Origin: Toxorhynchites rutilus septentrionalis
Lineage: Eukaryota; Arthropoda; Insecta; Diptera; Culicidae
DNA length: 64,000 bases
NCBI RefSeq assembly: GCF_029784135.1
Contig: NC_073744.1
Location: 31,478,981-31,542,980 of the forward strand
Reading direction: 5' to 3'
A program made the translations under genes and the position numbers. Under the pieces are notes generated by a model that saw only the letters and a list, made by a program, of their open reading frames with translations, was not told the origin of the DNA and did not search any database. Below are positions 44,460 to 54,755 of this stretch, in pieces (within the stretch, counting starts at the first letter, position 1; each line of letters starts with the position of its first letter).

Positions 44460-44920
44460 CACCCAAAATTGATTTTTAGATCATGTTTTGTCATCCCGAT
44501 TTGTTACATCAAATGAGCCTAAAAATAACAGAAAATGACATGACTCTCAAATAAAAGCATTTAATATGATATATATGCAATTAATACAAGCGAGCGAAAC
44601 AAGAGACGCGTTGCAAATAAGCACGCATTACTTCGCCACATATGTACACAGACCGAGATGGATATTGTCTTCTTTATGCTCTCTCCTTTTTACTCTTAGA
44701 AAACACTTTCCAACTTCATTTTGTAATGAGATGAATTATTATCACACATTTACCCATCATGAAAAAAGAAAAAAAGAAAGAAGTGTTTACTTCCATACAT
44801 ACAAACATTTTAAAGCGTTGGAGGACAGATGATTTTATTTGCTTATTTGACGTTTCAAGACACGAAAACGCATGGTTTCTGCCGGCAATGAAATGATTTC
44901 TGACAACGTTAGTTTGAGTG
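44460..44920 (+). mobile_element. TA-target TIR element, copy without the SINE
   Basis: Left end CACCCAAAATTGATTTTTAG and right end GTTAGTTTGAGTG, followed by TA (44921-44922). Blocks match the element at 52744-53337 in order. Between ATTATCAC (44733) and the A-rich GAAAAAAGAAAAAAAGAAAG (44760) the tRNA-derived unit present in the 6.5 and 52.7-kb copies is missing. Non-coding. Confidence 0.7.
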
Positions 44921-44922
44921 TA

Positions 44923-47265
44923 TAAACAATTCAAATGGAAAACAAGTCTTTGAAGTGAAAAAGAAACAAATGGTGGGAATAAGAATCCTAATCAAATCCA
45001 TAACAAAAATAGATTTCAAAGAATTTACGTCACGAACAAACATTTGAAGGATTGTGCCCGAGACAAAACCGCATAGTTGACGCACGATTACGTTACGATA
45101 TTTGTTGAATGTTGCCTTTGAAAATTTTTGAAAAAGACTACTCGCAGCAACGGCCTTCCCACTACTGGCTTCAAACTTCTTCTTCTTCATTTGTTTTTTT
45201 TTTTGGAGACTTTGAATCTTCCGATTCATTGGTGATTATGGCTTCAACCTGCTCGCAGCGAGCTGTTCTGTATTCTCGCGCTCGGGTACGAGAGCTTTCT
45301 TGTATTGTCAGTGACAATTCTACCATGCTGCTTGATTTTGTTGGCCTTGTTAGGGAATACCCTTGCAAACTTTTGTAGGATTTAAACTTTTGCAGTTCAT
45401 TCTCCTAAAGCCTTGAAAAAGGCCCTTCTGAAAAATTAACGTTAACTCTAACCAACCTAATTCGGTCTGCATAAATTTTTGCCATGACTGTGTCTGATTT
45501 TGTAGTCCACGTTAGCGAATCATCTTACGGTTCAAATTACATTATATGAAACTTGATTCATTGCTATAAAAATATTTTAGAACTAGCAGATCCGGTGAGA
45601 TTTTCATTTATAATTTTTATTCGAAAATTTACTTATTTCACTCGAGAATCTATCATAATTTTCACTTCACAACACGAAGCCCGCAACGCGTATTCCAATT
45701 ATAGAAATGAATTCGAATTGGACAAACTTCACATTGCAAAACCAAGTTGTTTGACTTTTACTACAGGTGTGCTAGATTTTCCATATCATACACAACGTTA
45801 TTTACACAAAGCATGCAGAATAACGATATTTGTTCAGAATTCGTTCAAAATTTGTGAATTTTATTGATTCAAAAACGTTTTTGACTCTGAGATTTCTTGC
45901 AAATTAGGACTCGATGAGGGAACGTACAAATGATACAAAAATCAAGCACACCTGTAGCAAATTTCCATTTTCTCAATCTTGAATTTGAGTTATCGATTTT
46001 TTTCGAGCTTTCCCCATTTTTCTTCAATATTGTCCAATTTATTCTGTCATTCTGATTTGGGTGGAGACGAACGATAGAAAAACCGCTCAAATCTGACCAT
46101 CTGTTTTCTTGTGATGACCGACCGATGTGAAAAGCGTTTTCGAGTACGACAATCATTAGAGGGTTGAGGAAGAGAGACACTGTGGAGCGGGAGAAGAGTG
46201 AAATTTTCCAGTTCAACCAGTTTTTCACAATAATAATACTTCTTAGGAATATAAACGAAACGTATATTAACACTCGCACAGGACACTTCTATTGGTTAGC
46301 AAATTGTATTGTATATATTAAGGAGAGTTTGGATGAATAATTTCATAGAACCAGATAACGGAGGATTTTATTATTCCAAACTTTAATCCTCCCAAACGAC
46401 ATGCAATGAGGTTACATCTACATTTCTACATCTTATATGTGTAATTGTTGTGTGTGTTGTGTTTTGTGTGATGTGTCATTTTTTCAGAATTTTAACAGTG
46501 TTGCACGGTACGAAAAAATATATATTTTTTAAATTTAGTTTTTTTTTTAAATTTTGAGATATTTAAATCTGTATATTCATTTGTTTGTGTCACCAATATC
46601 AACAAATATAATAAATTTGTGGATATTGGTGATCTTTTTTCAGACTATTTCGGGAACTGCGCGGTACGAAAATATCTAATAAGTTTTTATGTTTTTCTAT
46701 TTCCATTTTTTGTGATTTTCCAGCATTTTCAAAATTATCCTAAAATTTTTATATTATTTAGTATATTTATTTATATTTGTATTATATTATTTATATTTAT
46801 ATTTATTTGTATAAATATTATTGTATTGTATTCGTGTATTCGTAAAAAGAGCCCAGAATCTTATTGCAAGTTGTTGCAAATTAGAAAATTAGATACTTTT
46901 TCTGAATCCCTATATGGTTCACTATAAGAGCTATGAAAAAATTAGGAAAACATTTTAAAATAATTGATTTTCTGTAAGCTGCTGTTATTTCTCCTCAGTC
47001 CTTTGGCAAAGATGCTTTGTTGGGAGATGCTAATGCAGTCCGGGCCTGACTTCAAGTGGATACCTCCTATCAGTGACTTTTTTGGTCAGATTATGGAGAA
47101 TAATTAAGTATTGTTTTCTACAAATTTTGTTACATTCTTCCGTGTTTAGGTGTTATATGACATTTGGTGTTTATTGTCACACTATTTTCACCGCTCTACT
47201 ATCACAATTGGAAATATTCTATGTTTCTAGTTTTGATTTCACAACTCTATGTTCACTGAATATTT
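44923..47265. other. No gene recognised; dispersed repeat block and a small inverted repeat
   Basis: 45045-45110 is related to the block at 21775-21835. CTACAGGTGTGCTAGATTTT at 45761 is mirrored near 45938-45958 (ATCAAGCACACCTGTAG). 46490-46820 is very AT-rich and carries a short inverted pair, ATCAACAAATATAAT / TTTGTGGATATTGGTGA. No coding sequence recognised. Confidence 0.4.
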
Positions 47266-47267
47266 AA

Positions 47268-47345
47268 TACATTCTGTCAAATTTATACCAGCAATTTGTG
47301 TTTTTGAAGAAAATACTTTATTTATCATCTAAATACATATTACAG
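47268..47345 (-). repeat. Terminal fragment of the 30.0-kb mariner family
   Basis: CATTCTGTCAAATTTATACC followed by GAAGAAAATACTTTATTTAT and CATCTAAATA matches 30040-30110, the 3' end of the decayed mariner there. Nothing further of the element is present. Confidence 0.5.
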
Positions 47346-47430
47346 CGCGGACTCGATAATATACAGTTTCGGATTTATTTTCACTGTATATAATCGAATC
47401 CTGTATATAATCGAGTCAAAAAAAAATTTT
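47346..47430. repeat. Repeated ATATAATCGA motifs, possible transposon end
   Basis: GGACTCGATAATATACAG, CACTGTATATAATCGAATCC and CTGTATATAATCGAGTC occur in a row. Repeated end motifs of this kind are common at the termini of pogo/Tigger-type elements, but no opposite end was found in the window. Confidence 0.4.
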
Positions 47431-48537
47431 TTTTAATCGTTTTTTATGCATATATTTTTCGTTTTTTGAATGTAAAAGAAGACTTTAATCTTTGATTCAT
47501 CCCCTTAAAGTATTAAATTACCTTTCTCATATAAAAAATTCGAATTCATTCAGGAGGTGAAAGAGGATAATATTTGATGAAAAAAAATCCTTCTACGCAT
47601 ATGTTCGAATTTCAACAATGACAGAGTAATGAAACTTTTTTTTTGTTTCGGACTCTGTTGCCTCCAACTGGTTCTACATTAAAAAGTACGCTACAGAAGA
47701 CGATTCTGTTGCTTTCATTTGAAAGATGAGAAAATTTTGTATCCGATATATTTGTGAAACATCTAAATTAGTGGATTTAGATAACATTTTAGAAGTGAAA
47801 AACTTCAAAGTTAGTATTTTTCAATGTGTTATTATTAATTATATCCTAAAAATTCATATTGAACTTGACTGTTTCTATAAATTAAATTGAAGCTTCATAA
47901 TCGCTCTACAATTTGTTCTTTGACACCACACTTCTATCTATCTAAATTTCGCTGCAATATCGATATGAACAATTCCAGGTAAAAATTCAAGCAAAATCTT
48001 CAAAAATATCGATTTTTACCCCACTGTACATATAAAAGCCATATAAATTTAACCTTAACCAAAATATCCATTTTGAGTAATGAAAAACTGTTTAATGGCC
48101 AACAAAGCTTAAGTGTTCGGAATTTGAGACAAAACGATATATATATTATCTTTTGTTATTTTTCAAATATAACTTATTTCAAGAAAAAATGTTACCTTTT
48201 AAAGGTTTGATGTAAATGTAGTAAGATGCACTTTCATTATTTTTTTTTCAAATTTTTATCTCAAAGCTATCGAGAATGGCGTAAAAAACATTGAAAAGTA
48301 CGTTTTTTATTTCTTATTTAGTAATCTATACAATATTATCCATAGAGCGGGTGATTTGGTCTGGGGGCACATTTTACTCACATACCAGGCCGGCCCTTTC
48401 TGTGAATTATTTTCTGATAATAATTGTACGGGGTCCTTCTTTCTTTTTGTATAAGTTGCATCATACACCCAAACTAACGTTGACGTAAAAGATATTATTC
48501 TAGACAGGACCTAGGCCTTTGATAGTCCTTTGATAGA
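47431..48537. other. No gene recognised
   Basis: Very AT-rich, no open frame above 65 codons with any motif. Could be the interior of the element suggested at 47346. Confidence 0.3.
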
Positions 48538-48541
48538 TTAA

Positions 48542-48684
48542 CCCTGTGTGTACGAGCGTCGTCTTTAGACGACATGAAATTCATACTGCTCTTCGATCAC
48601 ACCAGCGCGATGTGCATACTTTTCGGCGCAGTGCTCCGTACAGGGGTAGCACTTCGGCGGAGCACAAGTGCCGTAATGAAAGGG
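48542..48684. mobile_element. 143-bp TTAA-flanked element
   Basis: TTAA at 48538-48541 and 48685-48688 flank CCCTGTGTGTACGAGC at the left and, read inward, CCCTTTCATTACGGCAC at the right. CCCT ends with a TTAA target are typical of piggyBac-derived MITEs. Contains GTCGTCTTTAGACGAC, a short perfect hairpin. Confidence 0.5.
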
Positions 48685-48799
48685 TTAAGCGTGTGATGCA
48701 CGAAGTATGGAGCAAACTTGTCATTCTCTCAGACCAGTCGTATTCAACCTTTTTTCAGAAGGACCACAGACACGTGTTCATTATAATGTTGAGTACAGC

Positions 48800-48935
48800 T
48801 GTTTCAGACTGAATGTCAGCTTGGAATTGTACAAGAAAAATCTCGTTGCCATGTAGGAATTGAGTCAAGGTCGGCTGGGTTGTAAGGATGTGCCACACAA
48901 CCACGCTATCCACATAACCACTGATGCTGTCGTAC
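48800..48935 (-). mobile_element. tRNA-derived SINE-like unit, reversed
   Basis: On the minus strand it carries GTGGATAGCGTGGTTGTG (box A region, 48896-48913) and GACCTTGACTCAATTCC (box B region, 48856-48872), the same head as the units at 6738 and 53060. The sequence at 48735-48775 (TATTCAACCTTTTTTCAGAA) resembles a hAT end but has no partner. Confidence 0.5.
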
Positions 48936-49318
48936 CAGTACACGAAAGTATAGCACCACATTATAAAATGCAATTGGATCTTTCCGTGTTATTTGGTAGT
49001 AAAAGAGAGATTATTTTGACGTGAAAACGTGCTCATTTGCTAATGGCATCTATATTATGAACAAACTCGCCTCTCGTTTGAGTAAATGCTGTACTAAATA
49101 GTATGAGTCGATAGCACATTTAAGAACACCTCCGGGCACAGATCAAATGGTCTTCCAAATCAACAACGATTAATACAACGTCTTCAGTAGTGGAACATTT
49201 TCCGACAGATTCGTAGGACTCAAGTCCGTTAGGTCTGAGGTTCAGATCAAATGATCATTGATCTGCTTTCGAGGACTTAAAGTACGATTGTTCTCTAAAC
49301 CTTTTTATCAGTTAAATA
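48936..49318. other. No gene recognised
   Basis: Nothing recognised. Confidence 0.3.
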
Positions 49319-49491
49319 GTGAATTACAGTACAATTTTCATATATTAAAACAATTTCGAGATTTCATGAGAATGTTGGCTCAAAACATCATAAAACCGTG
49401 AGTAGTGAATTACAGTACAATTTTCATATATTAAAATAATTTCAAGATTTCATGAGGATGTTGGCTCAAAACATCATAAAACCGTCAGTAG
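49319..49491 (+). repeat. Tandem duplication, two units of 86 bp
   Basis: GTGAATTACAGTACAATTTT through GTTGGCTCAAAACATCATAA to AACCGT is present twice, at 49319-49404 and 49405-49490, with about four differences. A related, inverted single unit lies at 20248-20280. Confidence 0.8.
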
Positions 49492-51214
49492 TTTTTAACA
49501 TTGTTTTTGTTTTTTTTTCATATACACTTCATGTTGAATGCAAATAACTCCGACACCATATTATATTTACTTAATCTCGATATGTATCTAATTGGATAGA
49601 GATTTTTGTTAGTTTTTAACTAGCAATAATCGCACCTCGGATAAACCACATTAGTTACGATATCGCCACTGCGCAAATCTTTCGGGTAGAGGCATATTTC
49701 ATTTTGTTCCATTCCTCTACGCTCGCTTTAGCATCAGTTTGAACTTTGATTCTGAAGGGTCAAAGTATAAACAAAAACTGGAAACAAATATCCGATATAA
49801 ATCCGTAAATTATGTCAATTCGTGGGCATAATTTCCATAATTTATAGCGGATTTTCGTTTAACAAATCCGTGGCTCTACGGATCTGCTCCGGTAGATCTG
49901 GCATCATAGGCCCGTGTCCCGGTGGAATTCAACGCCGTGCGCATTGAAATTATGGCGCAAAAAGCAATCCCGGGTGTGGGGAGGAGTGCGCACTATAAAT
50001 AGCTGCTAATTATGCAAAACATAGGCACAAAACAGATTGGCGCAAAATGGAAACCGCATTCAAACGCAATTAACGAATCATAACACGTTTTATTAAGTTG
50101 TTAACCAAGCGCAGCAAAGTATAAATTCATTAACTCTGCAGACCCAAACTGGTAGCGACGGCATTCAGTCAGTCAGTCATTCGGTCAGTTAGTCGGGTAA
50201 ATGAGGGAGGCAAAGAGCAAATCGGTTTCAGTGTTTGTTATTACTGATTTTAAGTGTATGCAGATATCGAGAGAGGAAAAAAAGAAAAACAGAAAATAAA
50301 AAAAATTGTGCAACTGAAAATGCTAACACATTTGCATGCATAAACACAAATGAAAAAAAAAAAGAAACATTTTTAAACATTTTGTGCGCTTCTAGCTGCC
50401 GGGGGAGCGGTACGCGATAATTAAATAAACCATCGCACAGAAGCTAAGCACAGACGAGGCCTTGCGCTAGCTGTTGGTTGGTTTTAAGCTTCGTTTTGTT
50501 CGCATTCCTATCGGGTGAAAAATTATTTCCGCCGGCCTATACCTAACCACAATACAACGAAAAAAAGCCATTGCTGCTCGGCGTGTGAAAGAATAATAAA
50601 ATAATCGTCACAATCACACCACCATCCAGCTACCAGCAGCAGCAGCAGCATGATGCAAAGGGCTGGCTGGTTGTTGTTCGTGTTTTTTATGATTTGCCAC
50701 GGAATGTGGGTACAAATTGTATGTCCCACTCTTTACACAATATTCGGTGGTGGTGGTGGTCACCGGAAGCAGGCCAAATCGAGACGATGTGGTTACGATA
50801 AGTAGGTTAGTTTGATGTTGGACGGATGGGATCGATGGAATCGATTGGTAGGCCAAGGTTGGCCGACATTGCGTGATAAAGGGGTGTGCTGCCGGGAAGG
50901 ACGGAATAACTAATTTCTCAGGAAATTGCTTTTAATATTTTTTTTCAAAACTAGAAAAATTCGAATACATCTGTTCATCAAATTTCCAGCATCTGGGAAA
51001 CGACAATGGAACACAAATAAATCCAAATATGCCTAGTATCGTTTTTCTGTTTATACACGTCGGTGCTGTCACTTCGTCGAATGTAAATATTGCACACAGC
51101 TGTTTTCGCCCTGTTTGAAAGGTTTCGTGATCAATTATTCTATTCTGTTCCAAAACGATTCGCGATTGCTAAAATAGTTCAAATGTTCAAAAAAGTGGTT
51201 CTTTCATATAGGCC
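49492..51214. other. No gene recognised; CAG and GGT microsatellites
   Basis: 50633-50651 is a CAGCAGCAGCAGCAGCA run and 50749-50762 a GGT run. CAGTCAGTCAGTCATTCGGT at 50166 is a short tandem. The region 49850-50900 has higher GC and no recognised repeats, so it may be host DNA. TATAAATT at 50119 is not at a normal distance from a consensus initiator, so I do not call a promoter. Confidence 0.35.
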
Positions 51215-51216
51215 TA

Positions 51217-52078
51217 TACTGCCGTTCTACGCATAGTTGTCCCATGTTCCAAAATCAGCAACAGAGAAAAACGCATTCAATGTTTTCTAGCATATTTGTC
51301 TATCAGAAGCTTTCAACATTTTGGTTTAGCAATACATCGGGCTTTTTATTAGCAGAGAACTATTGTTTAATGAAATGTGAAAAGATTCCCTCAGTTAAAT
51401 CAATCAATATTGGTTACAGACTTTAAAATTCATGGTGCGACAGTTATGACTAGAATATCAACATGGGACAACTGAACTATATGTTGTTTTTTGAAATACT
51501 GGGAACAAACAACAAGTTTTTTTGTGTTTTTCCGGAAGATTATGCATAAAAACTAAAACGGCGTTTTTATGCATAATCTTTCGGAAAAACACAAAGAAAA
51601 CTTGTTGTTTGTTCCCAGTATTTCAAAAAAGAACATATAGTTCAATTGTCCCATGTTGATATTCTAAGAAGTGAGTGATCTGCAATTCTTTGCTGAATAT
51701 AATAAATCTCGTTGTTATTAGACTTTCACTAACAAGGTGTACCCATGTTCTGTTAAACTTTTTTTCATTTTCTTGAGAACTAGTTCGTTCTTCCAAACCA
51801 GAAATGAGTACATTAGCCCTGCTGAAAGCGTGACATAAAATTATTGTATTCAAACTGATTTATTTGATGTGGATCTACGAAAAATATATGGTGGGACAGT
51901 TATGAATAGAATATCAACATGGGACAATTGAACTTGAAGTTGTTTTTTTGAAGGCTGGGAACAAACTATAACTTTTCTTATGTTATTCCGGAAGACTAGG
52001 CATAAAAACATCGTTTTATGAAGAAAAGTGAAATTTGTCGAATAGTAACATGGGACAACTATGTGTAGAATGGCAGTA
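51217..52078. mobile_element. 862-bp TA-target element with long TIRs and an internal hairpin
   Basis: Ends TACTGCCGTTCTACGCATAG and TTGTCCCATG at the left are mirrored by CATGGGACAACTATGTGTAG and AATGGCAGTA at the right (about 32 bp, 2 differences). TA flanks it at 51215-51216 and 52079-52080. No transposase. The TIR core GGGACAACT is reused inside: 51451-51666 is a large hairpin built from the same words, and 51890-52045 holds a further diverged copy. TA target places it with the Tc1/mariner/pogo group (inference). Confidence 0.75.
51451..51666. repeat. Hairpin of about 100-bp arms inside the 51.2-kb element
   Basis: The left arm begins TAGAATATCAACATGGGACA and the right arm ends with TGTCCCATGTTGATATTCTA. 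Between them TGTTGTTTTTTGAAATACTG, GGGAACAAACAACAAG, and TTATGCATAAAAAC are mirrored, with a centre near 51558 and only a few mismatches. The high symmetry suggests a recent inverted duplication. Confidence 0.88.
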
Positions 52079-52084
52079 TAGTAT

Positions 52085-52571
52085 CAACTCAAAAACAATG
52101 CGAAATCCACATCATCAATAAAGTTTTAAGGGACATGTGGCACATGAAAACCATGGCTATCAGGAAAAAAACTATTAAAAAACGGCAGAAGTGGATACCA
52201 TATCACATTATTTGGAAAATTAATGGCTGAAAGAAGGTTATTCGGTCAGATACTGAAATAATGTTATTCAGGTCTGATGTGATGCGAAAATGGTGACGAA
52301 CCGATGGAGGGGAGTTTTTGAGGCCTGCAGTCAAACACGGAGATGTATTATTGCAACATAAAACGTCTTTTTTTTTACCATCTTCTGTGCTGGTAGATTT
52401 GAATTCAAAGTGACCAAAGAGATTTATTTAGACATATCGAAACGAACGCTTCAATTAGGTTCACAAAAATTGAAGCTAGATCTTCGGTACACATTCCAGC
52501 AAGATTCATTCAAGTATTCAAAGCATACAACGAAGATGGTATCAGATCGCTCGACACACAAAAAATCAAAG
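52085..52571 (+). pseudogene. Tc1-like transposase remnant, interrupted at its 3' side
   Basis: Readable with stops and frame changes: KKVIRSDTEIMLFRSDVMRK (like KVIWSDETKFQLFGSDGRR, the first catalytic Asp region), then FLRPAVKHGDVLL (like PTVKHGGGSVMVWG), then SKRTLQLGSQKLKLDLRYTF and QQDSFKYSKHTTK (like LGLGNNFTFQQDNDPKHTAK, second catalytic Asp). The third catalytic region does not follow because a hAT-like element starts at 52572. A GAGAACCTAATATAACATTT stretch after that element (54761) could be the continuation (ENL..HLW), but this is weak. Confidence 0.6.
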
Positions 52572-52743
52572 CAGGGCTGAGAAGTCGGAGAAAAATTTCC
52601 CGACTCCGACTCTGACTCCGATGATTAATAGTACCGACTACGACTTGAAAAATCTATATCTATAAAAATGGATTTCTGTCTGTCTGTCTGTCTGATTCTT
52701 ATGGACTCTAAAACTACTGAACCGATCGACATGAAAATTGGTA

Positions 52744-53337
52744 CACCCAAAGTTAATTTTTAGCACATGTTCTGGTAACCCGATTTATTACATTGAGTGA
52801 GCTGAAAGATAACATAAAATGTTCTACTCCCCAATACATGTATATCATTTGTATAATATATATGCTAGAGCCAATATGAGGGAGCGAAACAAGAGACACA
52901 TTTAAATGAAAGCATATGAAAGCTTTTCGTATAGTTTTCCAAATACACGGCCCAGACAGAGAAAGGTATATTCTCGTTCATGTTCTTCTTTATCGTCTTA
53001 GAAAACACCTTCCTACTTCATTTTATGATGAGATGTAATATTATCACGCTCCTTTATAATAGCGCTGGCAGCTATATGGATAGCGTGGTCGTGCAAAGTA
53101 ACTTTGCATTCCAGCCAGCCGGCCTTGGTTCGATCCCCATTGACATCGTATGGACTTTTTTTTGCACAATCCTAAATGAAAAGAAAAAAAAAGAGAAAAA
53201 GATGTCTGCTCGCATACATACAAACCATTTTTAAGCTTTTAAAATAACTCATTATTTGCGCATTTGACTCTCATGCACAGGAAATGGCATCTTTTCTGCG
53301 AAAGATGAAATGTTTTCTGCCAACGCTAGTTTGGGTG
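52744..53337 (+). mobile_element. TA-target TIR element inserted in the Helitron, reference copy
   Basis: CACCCAAAGTTA at 52744 and its near complement CTAGTTTGGGTG ending 53337 form the TIRs, flanked by TA (52742-52743, 53338-53339). The uninterrupted site is seen in the related Helitron at 34 kb: AAATTGGTATGTAGGG there against AAATTGGTA-element-TATGTAGGG here. Length 594 bp, non-coding, contains a SINE unit at about 53060-53215. TA target and short TIR suggest mobilisation by a Tc1/mariner-type enzyme. Confidence 0.85.
53060..53215 (+). mobile_element. tRNA-derived SINE unit inside the TA-target element
   Basis: Box A-like ATGGATAGCGTGGTCGTG (53076) and box B GGCCTTGGTTCGATCCCC (53121), then a TTTTTTTT and A-rich tail. 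Same unit and same flanks as at 6738-6880. Confidence 0.6.
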
Positions 53338-53344
53338 TATGTAG

Positions 53345-53960
53345 GGACTCTACAAATGAAGCATAAATTTCTGCATAACTCAAGAACTAATCAAGCAAAC
53401 AAAACCAAATTTGGCATGTGAAGGTTTTAGGGTGCAATAAATATTTCTATGGTGGTAAGACACTCCTCCTCCCTCTCTAAAGGGGGGCTGCCATACAAAT
53501 GAAACACAAATTTCTGCATTGCTCGAGAATTAATCAAGCAAACGAAACCAAATTTGGTATGTGAATGTTTTAGGGTACAATAAATGTTTCTATGGCGGTT
53601 AGATCCTTTTCCTCCCTCTCTTAAGGGGGCTGTCATACAAATGAAACAACACAAATTTCTGCATAACTCGAAAACTAATCAAGCAAACGGAGCCAAATTT
53701 GGCAGGTGAAGGTTTTAGGGGGCACGCAACGTTTCTATGGTAAATAGACACTCCTCGCCCCTCTCAAAGGGGGGGGGGATGGGTGTGGTTTGCCATACAA
53801 ATGAAGCATAAATTTCTGCATAATTCAAGAACTAATCAAGCAAAGAAAGCAGGAGGCAAGAAACGTTTCTAACGTGGTTTGACACTCCTCCCCTCCCTAC
53901 AAGGGGAGGGGGGGGGGGGGGTTGTATAACTCGAGAACTATTCAAGCAGATGAAACCAAA
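53345..53960 (+). repeat. Tandem repeat, five units of about 140-160 bp
   Basis: Each unit carries CATACAAATGAARCAYAAAT, TTTCTGCATAACTCGAGAAC and TAATCAAGCAAACGAAACCA, followed by GTTTCTATGG and a CTCC..CCCTCTC..GGGGGG hairpin-forming tract. Units begin near 53350, 53489, 53633, 53791 and (partial) 53920. The 34-kb Helitron has a single unit. Confidence 0.8.
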
Positions 53961-54755
53961 TTTGGAATATGAGACTTTTTGGATATGAGAAATGTTTCAA
54001 TTCGCCCATGTTCTACAATTACATAGTGACAAGCTTTGTTAGTCTATTTGATGTTTGCGCTAACGAAATTGTTCTTTGTTCGCAAGTGGAAATTGATTTT
54101 AATGTGATAAAACGCACTCTCATATCTTCTTCTATCTATATCAATATGAATGGATCGCCGAATGTGTTGATAAGAGCAAAACTCGAGACTTGAATTTTAC
54201 GATTTAGGGCTGTCTTTATTCTATCATATTTTCTGTATCAAACATTTATTCCATGTAACGGATAAACATGTTATTTGCAAGTGGTTGAAAGATCTTGAAA
54301 TAGAATTGTGTCTGAAAATAATTTGATATTAGAATGACGAGTTCTGGTTGAAGTACTAGGAGTTTTATAGTAAAAGTTAATTTTAAAAGGTAGACTAAAA
54401 GATCAATCAATGAACAGTTTTGCGAACGTAAGAAAAGAAAACGTAAATGTAATAACGAAAAATAAATTTTGGGCGAGACGAAGTTTGCCGGATCAGCTAA
54501 TATTAAATAATTCTAAGCCACGTTTTTCATTAGATCGTTTTATTTATAGGAAAAGTGTGCATTACGCATCCCCTAAGCAAGAATGGATTTATCTTGACAT
54601 TATCTACATTCTCCTACATTCACTGAGCACATAATATTATTGGAACATTTTGCTGGAAGTCGGAGTCGGAGTCGGTTAAATTTCTCCGACTCCGACTCCT
54701 GATATAATGAAATTCCTTCCGACTCCGACTCCTCGACTTCGACTTCATAGCCCTG

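Larger units (their letters stand above)
52653..54500 (+). mobile_element. Non-autonomous Helitron with tandem repeats and a nested TA-target element
   Basis: 5' end TCTATATCTATAAAAATGGA follows an A, and the 3' end GACGAAGTTTGCCGGATCAG then CTAA is followed by a T, as expected for Helitron insertion between A and T. It contains a TGTC microsatellite, the TA-target element at 52744-53337, a five-unit tandem repeat (53345-53960), and a segment at 54000-54330 shared with the Helitron at 59.1 kb. No Rep/helicase coding sequence. Confidence 0.8.
52572..54755. mobile_element. hAT-like MITE split by a Helitron
   Basis: Ends CAGGGCTGAGAAGTCGGAG (52572) and, read inward from 54755, CAGGGCTATGAAGTCGAAGT, with further GACTCCGACTCC words just inside both. 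Removing the Helitron at 52653-54500 leaves about 336 bp. CAGGGCT ends fit the hAT pattern; the flanking 8-mers AATCAAAG and TTTTGGAG do not match, so the target duplication is lost or the boundary is off. Confidence 0.6.

Noticed and set aside
50117..50175. Core promoter (TATAAATT followed by TCAGTC)
   Set aside because: The spacing of about 45 bp is too long for TATA-initiator pairing and no downstream first exon could be supported.
53345..53960. CRISPR-like array
   Set aside because: Units are long, imperfect and directly adjacent without unique spacers, and they lie inside a Helitron of an insect genome.
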